The notes under the pieces are model-generated. The model saw nothing but the letters and a program-made list of their open reading frames with translations, made no database searches and was not told the origin of the DNA. This document shows, in pieces, positions 5,823-12,972 of a DNA stretch of 14,870 bases. Location of the stretch: the NCBI GenBank assembly GCA_017414585.1, contig JAFQLN010000141.1, forward strand, positions 1-14,870, in the 5' to 3' direction. Made by a program: the position numbers and the translations under genes. Numbering within the stretch: the stretch's first letter is position 1; every line of letters begins with the position of its first letter. Source of the stretch: Clostridia bacterium (lineage in GTDB: Bacteria > Bacillota_A > Clostridia > Oscillospirales > CAG-272).

Positions 5823-6827
5823 ATGATTGCTGTACTTAAATCCACAACCACACAGAAACAGATAGATAATTTCTGCGAATGGCTTCGCACACAGGGTGTC
5901 GGCGTGCACGTTGTCACCGGTGAATACCAGACCGTTGTCGGTCTCATCGGCAACGTCAGCAGAATAGATGAAGATATGCTTCACGGTCTTGATATCGTTG
6001 AATCCGTCAAGCGCATTTCCGAACCCTTCAAGAGTGCCAACCGCAAGTTCCATCCGGATGACTCCGTGATTGATGTATCGGGCACAACAACGGTCGGCGG
6101 CAATATTTTCGCAGTCATGGCAGGTCCCTGCTCCATTGAATCGGAAGAACAGATCATCACCGTTGCCAAGGCTGTCAAGGAATCCGGTGCAACCATGCTC
6201 CGCGGCGGTGCATTCAAGCCCCGTACTTCTCCCTACGATTTTCAGGGTCTGCGCGCGGATGGTATTGAGCTGCTTCTGGAAGCCAAGAGAGAAACCGGAC
6301 TGCCGATCGTCACCGAAATCATGAGCGCCAACCATCTCCCGCTCTTTGAAGATGTGGACGTCATTCAGGTCGGCGCACGCAATATGCAGAACTTCGAGCT
6401 TCTCAAGGAACTCGGAAAAACCAACAAGCCGATTCTCTTGAAGCGCGGTCTTGCAAACACTCTCAAGGAGCTGCTCATGAGTGCGGAATACATCATGGCA
6501 GGCGGAAACGAAAACATCATTCTCTGCGAACGCGGCGTCCGTACTTTTGAAACCTACACGAGAAACACCCTCGACATTTCCGCTGTTCCCATGCTCAAGG
6601 AACTGACCCATCTTCCCGTCATCATCGACCCCAGCCATGCTACCGGTCTCGCGCGTCTCGTCAAGCCCATGGCTCTCGCAGCAGCAGCAGCAGGTGCGGC
6701 AGGTCTGATGATCGAAGTACACAATGATCCCAAAAAAGCGCTCTGCGACGGTCCCCAGTCCCTCACACCCGAACAGTTTGATGATGTGATGAAGTCCGTC
6801 AGCCGCGTTCTGGAAGCGATCAGATAA
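5823..6827 (+). CDS. aroF: 3-deoxy-7-phosphoheptulonate (DAHP) synthase with N-terminal regulatory domain
   Basis: Condenses phosphoenolpyruvate and erythrose-4-phosphate to DAHP, the committed step of aromatic biosynthesis (cytoplasmic). The protein has 334 residues, close to the Thermotoga maritima enzyme (338). Residues 1-70 form a ferredoxin-like (ACT-like) domain; in T. maritima this domain mediates Tyr/Phe inhibition. The barrel begins near 92: AGPCSIES (100-107, C103 metal ligand), LRGGAFKPRTSPY (126-138), LLKRG (205-209, K207), IIDPSHATG (267-275, H272), MIEVH (296-300, E298) and D309. The start is ATG 5823, preceded by AGAGGA at 5812-5817; the in-frame upstream start at 5742 lies within the terminator. 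First structural gene of the operon, 18 nt before tyrA. An alanine run at 285-290 is encoded largely by repeated GCA. Chorismate mutase is not fused to it. Confidence 0.96.
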   Translation: MIAVLKSTTTQKQIDNFCEWLRTQGVGVHVVTGEYQTVVGLIGNVSRIDEDMLHGLDIVESVKRISEPFKSANRKFHPDDSVIDVSGTTTVGGNIFAVMAGPCSIESEEQIITVAKAVKESGATMLRGGAFKPRTSPYDFQGLRADGIELLLEAKRETGLPIVTEIMSANHLPLFEDVDVIQVGARNMQNFELLKELGKTNKPILLKRGLANTLKELLMSAEYIMAGGNENIILCERGVRTFETYTRNTLDISAVPMLKELTHLPVIIDPSHATGLARLVKPMALAAAAAGAAGLMIEVHNDPKKALCDGPQSLTPEQFDDVMKSVSRVLEAIR

Positions 6828-6845
6828 AATCCGGAGGTATTCGAT

Positions 6846-7691
6846 ATGATTACAGGTATTGTAGGGCTCGGGCTGATCGGCGGCTCCATGGCGAAAGCAT
6901 ACAAAAAAAGCGGTCAGACTGTCTATGCAGCCGACATCAACGAAATCACGCTCGGCTACGGTCTGCTTTCCGGCGTCGTCGATGAAAAGCTCACGGATGA
7001 AAACATCGGACAGTGCGAACTGATTCTTCTTGCGGTCACGCCCGATGCAGCCTGTGTATGGCTGGAAGAAAACGCTGAAAAAATTGCGCCTGCCGCTTTG
7101 GTGATTGACCTTTGCGGTACCAAACGCAGAATCTGCTCTGTCGGTTTTGCACTGGCGGAAAAATACGGCTTCACGTATGCCGGCGGTCATCCGATGGCAG
7201 GTCTGCACCTGTCCGGCATCAAGAACGCACGCGAGGATCTGTTTGAAGGGCAGCCGATGGTTATCGTCCCGCCGCGCTACGACGATATCGCTCTCTTTGA
7301 CAAAATCGAATGTCTGCTCGTTCCCGCGCGTTTCGGAAAGTTCACCTTTACAACCGCAGAGGAACACGACAAAATGATTGCTTTCACCTCCCAGATGGCA
7401 CACGTTGTTTCCAACGCCTATATCAAGAGTCCCGCCGCACAGGAAAAGAACCACTTCGGCATTTCTGCGGGCAGCTACAAGGACCTGACCCGCGTTGCAT
7501 GGCTGGACGAAAAAATGTGGACTGAGCTGTTTATGGACAACCGCGATAATCTGATCCACGAAATCGACATTCTCATCCAGTCTCTCAGCGAGTACAAAAA
7601 TGCTATGCTCGAACAGGACAGTGATAAGCTCACCGCTATTCTCCGCGAGGGCAGAATTGCCAAGGAAACCGCAGACGGAACGCCGCAGTAA
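6846..7691 (+). CDS. tyrA: Prephenate (or arogenate) dehydrogenase
   Basis: Oxidatively decarboxylates prephenate to 4-hydroxyphenylpyruvate (or arogenate to tyrosine), the dedicated tyrosine step. A 281-residue protein. The Rossmann fold begins ITGIVGLGLIGGSMA (2-16) with an acidic residue D30 after the second strand, suggesting NAD+. DLCGTKR (88-94), GGHPMAG (113-119, catalytic H115), EEHDKMIAFTSQMAH (172-186) and SAGSYKDLTRVA (207-218, substrate-binding R216) are all present. The length excludes the C-terminal ACT domain found in many Bacillus-type TyrA proteins, so feedback control by Tyr probably falls on aroF and on the leader. GGAGGT lies 7 nt before ATG 6846. It is the only branch-specific gene in an otherwise common-pathway operon. 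Prephenate versus arogenate preference cannot be decided from sequence alone. Confidence 0.93.
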   Translation: MITGIVGLGLIGGSMAKAYKKSGQTVYAADINEITLGYGLLSGVVDEKLTDENIGQCELILLAVTPDAACVWLEENAEKIAPAALVIDLCGTKRRICSVGFALAEKYGFTYAGGHPMAGLHLSGIKNAREDLFEGQPMVIVPPRYDDIALFDKIECLLVPARFGKFTFTTAEEHDKMIAFTSQMAHVVSNAYIKSPAAQEKNHFGISAGSYKDLTRVAWLDEKMWTELFMDNRDNLIHEIDILIQSLSEYKNAMLEQDSDKLTAILREGRIAKETADGTPQ

Positions 7692-7747
7692 ACCTGCAGT
7701 GCTTTCTAAAAATATACTATCTCACTTATTTTTTCGGGGAAACAACC

Positions 7748-8794
7748 ATGAATATCAATGCCGGAAAATACAATATTGTGATCGAGCGCGGTGCTTTGTC
7801 CCGTGTGGGCGAATTGGCAAAAGAAGCTGTCAAGCCGTGCCGAGCTGTCATCGTTTCGGACGACAATGTTTATCCGCTCTACGGAAAAACTGTGAAAAAC
7901 AGTCTGCTGTCTGCCGGGTTCACCCTTGGAGAAAGCTACGTTTTTCCGCACGGGGAGGAATCGAAAAACTGGCAGACGCTTGGTGCGCTGATTGAGCATC
8001 TTGCAGCCGAACACCTCACCCGCACGGATATTGTCGTTGCTCTCGGCGGCGGCGTTACAGGCGACATGGCTGGATTCGCTTCGGCTGTCTATCTGCGCGG
8101 AATCCGTTATATCGGTCTGCCGACTTCCCTGCTCGCTTCCGTGGATTCGTCTGTTGGCGGCAAAACGGCAGTCGATCTCACTTCCGGCAAAAATCTCGTC
8201 GGTGCATTCCACGAACCTTCGCTCGTTGTCTGTGATCCGGATGTTCTTTCTACCCTGCCTGCCGAATTTTTTTCGGACGGTATGGCTGAAGTCATCAAAA
8301 CAGGACTTCTCGGCAATGAGGAATTATGGAACAAACTCGGCACCAACGCCCCGATTGACGAACTGATCGCCCTCTGCGTCCGCGATAAACGGGATATCTG
8401 CGAACGCGATTTATACGACAACGGCGAACGGCAGAAGCTCAACCTCGGGCACACAATCGGTCATGCCATCGAAGCGAAGTCCGCATTCGCAATCCATCAC
8501 GGACACGCGGTCGGAGCAGGACTGCACGCAATAACAAAAGCATCCGTCATCCGCGGACTGTGTGATGCGGAACTGCTCACGGCACTGGACAAAATCCTTG
8601 TCCGTTACGACCTCGATCCGTATCTGTTTGAACGCTTCACTGCAGAAGAACTGTACGAAGCGGCGGCACATGACAAGAAAACCCGCGGTTCTTCCATCAC
8701 CCTTGTCATCCCGCGTTCCGTCGGACATTCGGAATTGTGCAAAGTTCCCGTCAGCGAGCTTTATGACTATATCAAGGACGGGTGTACCCGATGA
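7748..8794 (+). CDS. aroB: 3-dehydroquinate synthase
   Basis: Cyclises DAHP to 3-dehydroquinate, second pathway step, using NAD+ and a divalent metal. The 348-residue length is standard. Visible are the nucleotide-binding region HGEESKN (68-74), GGGVTGD (100-106), PTSLLASVDSSVGGKTAVD (125-143), and the metal ligands E181 (GMAEVIKTG), H235 (LNLGHTIGHAIE) and H251 (HHGHAVGAG). GGGGA lies 7 nt before ATG 7748. The 56-nt gap from tyrA is the longest inside the operon and holds no convincing promoter or terminator. Its TGA stop overlaps the start of aroA in ATGA. Confidence 0.97.
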   Translation: MNINAGKYNIVIERGALSRVGELAKEAVKPCRAVIVSDDNVYPLYGKTVKNSLLSAGFTLGESYVFPHGEESKNWQTLGALIEHLAAEHLTRTDIVVALGGGVTGDMAGFASAVYLRGIRYIGLPTSLLASVDSSVGGKTAVDLTSGKNLVGAFHEPSLVVCDPDVLSTLPAEFFSDGMAEVIKTGLLGNEELWNKLGTNAPIDELIALCVRDKRDICERDLYDNGERQKLNLGHTIGHAIEAKSAFAIHHGHAVGAGLHAITKASVIRGLCDAELLTALDKILVRYDLDPYLFERFTAEELYEAAAHDKKTRGSSITLVIPRSVGHSELCKVPVSELYDYIKDGCTR

Positions 8795-10074
8795 AAATCA
8801 CTTTACAGAATCTGAAGCCTTCCGGTACCATCGCGGCGATTCCCTCGAAATCCCATGTTCATCGTCTTCTCATCGCAGCCGCTCTGTCCGAAAAGGAAAC
8901 CGTGATCCGATGTGACCGTTCCAATGATGATATTGACGCAACGGCACGGTGTCTGAATGCACTCGGCGCACGCATCTCCTTCCGCGATGGGCTCTTTACC
9001 GTTCAGCCGATCCGCTGTGTCCCGGACGATGCTGTTCTTGAAGTCGGGGAATCCGGTTCGACTTTGCGCTTTCTTCTGCCGGTGGCTGCCGCTCTCGGCG
9101 TAACGGCGACGTTTCATATGCAGGGCCGACTGCCGAACCGACCGCTTTCCCCGCTTATGGAGGAAATGATTGACCACGGCATTACCTTTTGGAAAATCGA
9201 AGGCTCGGACAGATTGACAATTTCCGGAAAAATGCGCGGCGGCAGTTTCACTTTTGACGGAGGAATCTCCTCGCAGTTCACAACGGGGCTTCTGCTCGCT
9301 ATGTCGCGCATGGATGAACCGTCTTCCATCACACTGACCGGCAGAGTGGAATCCCGTCCTTATATCAGCCTGACAATCCAGACGATTCGCACATTCGGTC
9401 TCCATGTCGAAGAAACCGACAACACTTTTTCCGTAACCGGAAAATACTCCCCCCACGCACCTTCCCTCATCACAGCCGAAGGCGACTGGTCAAATGCGGC
9501 TTTCATGCTTGCACTGGGAGCTTTCTCCGATGCCGGCATAACCCTGTCCGGTCTGGACTTTCATTCACCGCAGGGAGACAAAGCTATTTTCAATCTGATT
9601 GACCGGCAGCAGGGGGGCGCACTTTTCTCCCCTTCCGGAGCCATCGGGTTCAAAAAACACAATAAGGAAGCCATTCCCTCCATTGACGCCTCCGATATAC
9701 CCGATCTGGTGCCGATTCTATCCGTTCTTGCAGCAGCTGCCAAAGGAACAACCGTTATCGAAAACTGCGGACGTCTCCGGCTCAAGGAAAGCGACCGGAT
9801 TGCATCGGTCTGTGCCTTGATCAGCAATCTCGGCGGCGATGCACGTGCGGACGGTGACAGCATTGTGATCTGCGGCACCGGTTCTCTGCGCGGCGGTACG
9901 GTTGATTCCGTCAACGACCATCGGATTGCCATGTCCGCAGCCGCAGCCTCGCTCATCTGCCGCGAACCTGTTACAATTCTCGGTGCGCAGGCAGTCCGCA
10001 AATCCTATCCCGCTTTCTTTGAAGACCTCGGCAAACTCTGCGGGCAGCAGTTCAACTTGGAGGAAGATGCATGA
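8791..10074 (+). CDS. aroA: 3-phosphoshikimate 1-carboxyvinyltransferase (EPSP synthase)
   Basis: Transfers the enolpyruvyl group of PEP to shikimate-3-phosphate; target of glyphosate. The 427-residue length is typical of the two-domain inside-out barrel fold. Seen: PSKSHVHRLL (18-27, K20 and R25), GESGSTLRF (86-94), QGRLPNRPLS (111-120), SSQFTTGLLLA (160-170), DIPDLVP (302-308, catalytic-type D305), LRLKESDR (329-336, E333), VNDHRIAMS (374-382) and K404. GESGST replaces the GNAGT/GNSGT of the well-studied classes, keeping the central Gly; this suits a Firmicutes branch. ATG 8791 overlaps the aroB stop. A GTG at 8782 in the same frame is possible, but AAGGA (8774-8778) would then be only 3 nt away; with the ATG the spacing is 12, suggesting coupled initiation. 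Confidence 0.96.
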   Translation: MKITLQNLKPSGTIAAIPSKSHVHRLLIAAALSEKETVIRCDRSNDDIDATARCLNALGARISFRDGLFTVQPIRCVPDDAVLEVGESGSTLRFLLPVAAALGVTATFHMQGRLPNRPLSPLMEEMIDHGITFWKIEGSDRLTISGKMRGGSFTFDGGISSQFTTGLLLAMSRMDEPSSITLTGRVESRPYISLTIQTIRTFGLHVEETDNTFSVTGKYSPHAPSLITAEGDWSNAAFMLALGAFSDAGITLSGLDFHSPQGDKAIFNLIDRQQGGALFSPSGAIGFKKHNKEAIPSIDASDIPDLVPILSVLAAAAKGTTVIENCGRLRLKESDRIASVCALISNLGGDARADGDSIVICGTGSLRGGTVDSVNDHRIAMSAAAASLICREPVTILGAQAVRKSYPAFFEDLGKLCGQQFNLEEDA

Positions 10075-11192
10075 CATCCTACGGCAAAAATATTGAAATC
10101 CGCATATTCGGCGGTTCCCATGACGAAGAAATAGGCGTAACGGTCGAAGGACTTCCGGAAGGCATTGCTGTCGATACCGATAAATTACAGGTATTTATGG
10201 CACGGCGCGCGCCAGGTCAGAACAAACTGACGACGAGCCGCAAAGAACCGGACATTCCCGTCTTCACCTCGGGTCTGGACGAAAACTATGTGACAAACGG
10301 CGAGACCTTCCGTGCTGTGATCCGCAACACCAATGTCCGCTCCTCAGACTACAAGAACCTCCGCACCGTTCCCCGCCCGTCCCACGCCGATTTCACCGCT
10401 ATGATCAAATCCGGCGGAAAAGCTGACCTTCGCGGCGGCGGGCACTTTTCCGGCAGACTCACAGCTCCCCTGTGCATCATCGGCGGCATTCTCAAGGCGG
10501 AACTGGAAAATCTCGGTATTTACATCGGCGCGCATATTGCACAGGTTTCCGATTGCCGGGATACTGCATTTGATCCGGTTTCCGTTTGTCCCGAAGATTT
10601 TGAAACTGTTCAGAGCCGCGCTTTTCCGGTGCTCGACAGCGAAGCCGGAGAAAAAATGCAGGCAATCATTGATCAGGCGCGCATGGAGCAGGATTCCGTC
10701 GGCGGCGTGATCGAATGCGCGGTCACCGGTCTTCCGATCGGGCTGGGCGAGCATATGTTTTCCGGTATGGAAAGCCGTATTGCTTCCATCGTCTTTTCCG
10801 TGCCTGCTGTCAAAGGCGTGGAATTCGGCGTCGGTTTCGGCTCGGCGCTTCTGCGCGGATCGGAAAACAACGACCCGTTTTATGCAGACGTAGAAGCCCG
10901 TGAAAGCGGCGACAGGAAGAAAATCAAGACAAAAACCAACCATGCAGGCGGTATTCTCGGGGGTATGACAACCGGTATGCCTATGCTCTTCCGTGCGGCA
11001 ATCAAACCGACACCGTCCATCGGTATCGAGCAGGACAGTGTTGATCTCGACACTCTGGAAAATGTCCGCTTCACCATTCAGGGGCGGCACGATCCTTTTA
11101 TCGGTGCAAGAGCTGTTCCCGTCATCGAAGCTGCAGCTGCCATCGCAGTTTTCGACTGTATTCTCGATTATGAGGAGGAAATGGAAAAATGA
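10071..11192 (+). CDS. aroC: Chorismate synthase (divergent variant)
   Basis: Makes chorismate from EPSP by anti-1,4 elimination of phosphate with reduced FMN. The 373 residues include the two family histidines, H17 (FGGSHDE) and H105 (RPSHAD), RRAPGQNKLTTSRKEPD (45-61), RGGGHFSG (121-128), SVGGVIECAVTGLPIGLG (209-226), HAGGILGGMTTGMPM (291-305) and GRHDPFIGARAVPVIEAA (338-355). The middle segment reads GGGHFSGRLTAPLCIIGG where classical enzymes have GGG-R-SARET-A, and FGESHG is FGGSHD, so this belongs to a divergent branch. GGAGGA precedes ATG 10071 by about 6 nt; the ATG overlaps the aroA stop (ATGA). No flavin reductase domain is present, so an external source of reduced FMN is needed, as in other bacterial monofunctional enzymes. 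Confidence 0.95.
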   Translation: MTSYGKNIEIRIFGGSHDEEIGVTVEGLPEGIAVDTDKLQVFMARRAPGQNKLTTSRKEPDIPVFTSGLDENYVTNGETFRAVIRNTNVRSSDYKNLRTVPRPSHADFTAMIKSGGKADLRGGGHFSGRLTAPLCIIGGILKAELENLGIYIGAHIAQVSDCRDTAFDPVSVCPEDFETVQSRAFPVLDSEAGEKMQAIIDQARMEQDSVGGVIECAVTGLPIGLGEHMFSGMESRIASIVFSVPAVKGVEFGVGFGSALLRGSENNDPFYADVEARESGDRKKIKTKTNHAGGILGGMTTGMPMLFRAAIKPTPSIGIEQDSVDLDTLENVRFTIQGRHDPFIGARAVPVIEAAAAIAVFDCILDYEEEMEK

Positions 11193-12421
11193 AGTCCACA
11201 CTCCGCTGCGGTCTGATCGGCAAGCCCCTCGGACACAGCTATTCTCCCGAAATTCACGCGCTCCTCGGCGACTATTCCTATACACTCACGGAACTGGAGG
11301 AGGATGAAGTCGGTGCGTATCTGAAATCCGACCGTTTTGACGCAACCAATGTGACGATTCCTTATAAAAAGACCGTGATGCCCTTCCTCGACGAAATCTC
11401 CGAAGAAGCAGTACGCATCGGTTCCGTCAACACGATCACGCATCTCCCGGACGGACGTCTGCGCGGCGACAACACCGACTATTTCGGTTTTTCCTATATG
11501 CTTGACTTCGCACATATTGATGTCAGGGACCGAATCGTTCTTGTCGTCGGAAACGGCGGCGCTTCCATGACAGCGCGTACCGTTGCAGCTGACCGCGGTG
11601 CAAAAGCAGTGAAAATCCTTACGCACAAAGACAACACATCGGAGAAGCTGCCGGAATACACAGATGCTGAAATCATTATCAACACATCCCCCGTCGGTAT
11701 GTTTCCGAAAAACGGAGAATCCCCCGTCCCGCTGGGTCTATTCCCCCATGTTCGCGGTGTTGTTGACATGGTATACAACCCCTCCAAAACTGCTATTATT
11801 CTCGATGCAGAGGAACGCGGCATTCCCTGTATCTCCGGTCTGGCTATGCTGGTCGGACAGGCAAAACTGGCATCGGAACTGTTCACCGGCACGAGCATGG
11901 ACGATTCTGTCATTGCTGAAATCACCCGAAAAATCGAACTGGACAGAAAGAATATTGCGCTCATCGGGATGCCCGGCTGCGGCAAAAGCACCATCGGCAG
12001 AAAACTCGCCGAACTGACCGGACGCCCGTTTATTGATCTGGACGACTATATCACCGAAAAAGCAGGCTGTCCGATTCCGCAGATTTTTGCAGAAAAAGGC
12101 GAGCCGTACTTCCGGGATCTGGAAAGTGCCTGTCTGGAAGAAATCTCCAAGCTCTCGGGATACGTTCTTTCCATGGGCGGAGGCACACCCGTTCGTCAGC
12201 AAAACCGGCGCATGATCCGTCAGAACAGCACGGTTGTGTGGCTGCGGCGTGATCTGTCCGCTCTGCCGAAGGATGGGCGTCCTGTTTCTCAGGCAAACGA
12301 TCTTGCAAAGCTCTATGAAGTCCGCAGACCGTTCTATGAAGAAACAGCGGAATACACGGCAGATGTCCTTCCCTCGCCCGAGGATAACGCGAAAAACATT
12401 CTGGAGGCAATCGGCTTATGA
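11189..12421 (+). CDS. aroE/aroK: Bifunctional shikimate dehydrogenase-shikimate kinase fusion
   Basis: One 410-residue chain carries two consecutive enzymes: reduction of 3-dehydroshikimate to shikimate, then phosphorylation to shikimate-3-phosphate. Residues 1 to about 248 are AroE: GKPLGHSYSP (11-20), NVTIPYK (54-60, catalytic K60), SVNT (79-82), GDNTDYFGF (93-101, D97), GNGGASMTA (121-129), NTSPVGM (165-171). About 252-410 are AroK: Walker A GMPGCGKST (260-268), FIDLDD (281-286), FAEKGEPYFRDLE (300-312), MGGGTP (329-334) and lid DGRP (362-365). All key residues appear intact, so both halves should be active. The NADP-loop motif NRT is replaced by THK (145-147), leaving cofactor preference open. 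GAGGAGG is 10 nt before ATG 11189, which overlaps the aroC stop. Joined domains could channel shikimate. Confidence 0.95.
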   Translation: MKSTLRCGLIGKPLGHSYSPEIHALLGDYSYTLTELEEDEVGAYLKSDRFDATNVTIPYKKTVMPFLDEISEEAVRIGSVNTITHLPDGRLRGDNTDYFGFSYMLDFAHIDVRDRIVLVVGNGGASMTARTVAADRGAKAVKILTHKDNTSEKLPEYTDAEIIINTSPVGMFPKNGESPVPLGLFPHVRGVVDMVYNPSKTAIILDAEERGIPCISGLAMLVGQAKLASELFTGTSMDDSVIAEITRKIELDRKNIALIGMPGCGKSTIGRKLAELTGRPFIDLDDYITEKAGCPIPQIFAEKGEPYFRDLESACLEEISKLSGYVLSMGGGTPVRQQNRRMIRQNSTVVWLRRDLSALPKDGRPVSQANDLAKLYEVRRPFYEETAEYTADVLPSPEDNAKNILEAIGL

Positions 12422-12855
12422 AATTTCTCATCATCAATGGTCCGAATCTGAATATGCTCGGAATTCGGGAGCCCGGCATCTACGGAAAGCAGGATTTTGC
12501 GTATCTGCTCAGTCTGATCGGAAAAACCTGTGACGAAAACGGCATCGGATATGAAACCTTCCAGTCAAATCACGAAGGTGCGATTGTCGATAAGATTCAA
12601 CAAGCCTACGGAAAGTTCGACGGCATCGTTATCAATCCCGCCGCGTACACGCATACCAGCGTTGCGATTCTCGATGCACTCAAATCGGTCGGTATCCCGA
12701 CAGCGGAGGTACACATCTCCGACATCAACGCCCGCGAGGAATTCCGGAAATTTTCCTATGTCTCCCTCGCTGCGGTTTTCACCATTGCGGGACACGGACT
12801 TGAAGGATACAGCGAAGCGATTATCCGGCTGAAGAATTACATCGAAACAAAATAA
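12418..12855 (+). CDS. aroQ: Type II 3-dehydroquinate dehydratase
   Basis: Dehydrates 3-dehydroquinate to 3-dehydroshikimate (step three). The 145-residue length is that of the type II, dodecameric class, unrelated to type I AroD. The active-site set is complete and offset by two from the Mycobacterium tuberculosis enzyme: Y22 (GIYG), N73 (INPAAYTHTS), H79, H99 (EVHISD) and R110 (REEFRKFSY); GPNLNMLG (8-15) marks the N-terminus. GGAGG is 10 nt before ATG 12418, which overlaps the stop of the fusion gene. It is the last gene of the operon, ahead of a strong terminator. Confidence 0.97.
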   Translation: MKFLIINGPNLNMLGIREPGIYGKQDFAYLLSLIGKTCDENGIGYETFQSNHEGAIVDKIQQAYGKFDGIVINPAAYTHTSVAILDALKSVGIPTAEVHISDINAREEFRKFSYVSLAAVFTIAGHGLEGYSEAIIRLKNYIETK

Positions 12856-12859
12856 CGCG

Positions 12860-12903
12860 AAAAACTCCGATTCAGGGCAGATTTTCCCTGTCGGAGTTTT
12901 TTT
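12860..12903 (+). terminator. Intrinsic terminator of the aro operon
   Basis: AAAAACTCCGA (12860-12870) pairs with TCGGAGTTTTT (12891-12901); inside it CAGGG (12873-12877) pairs with CCCTG (12886-12890). Seven T run through 12903. It starts 5 bases after the aroQ stop. Confidence 0.92.
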
Positions 12904-12923
12904 ATTGCTGTGATTTTTCCGAC

Positions 12924-12953
12924 AAAAAACGGTGCATTCCGCAGAACACACCG
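12924..12953 (-). terminator. Intrinsic terminator of the putP-like gene
   Basis: On the minus strand, arms 12953-12944 and 12939-12930 form a 10-bp stem (two G.U) with loop TGCG, followed by six T (12929-12924). It is 20 bases past the symporter stop and separate from the aro terminator, so each convergent unit has its own. Confidence 0.85.
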
Positions 12954-12972
12954 CTTTACTGTAATATGCGTA

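Noticed and set aside
6676..6696. GCA microsatellite as a possible phase-variation tract
   Set aside because: The repeat unit is three bases, so slippage would not shift the frame, and it encodes an alanine-rich helix in the normal place for DAHP synthase.
5775..7559. 594-codon open frame antisense to aroF and tyrA
   Set aside because: Crosses two well-supported genes and the leader on the other strand, has no domain and looks like a codon-bias shadow.
7690..7718. Internal promoter before aroB (TATACT at 7713)
   Set aside because: The -10 box is good, but the matching -35 position (AAACCT) has little similarity to consensus.
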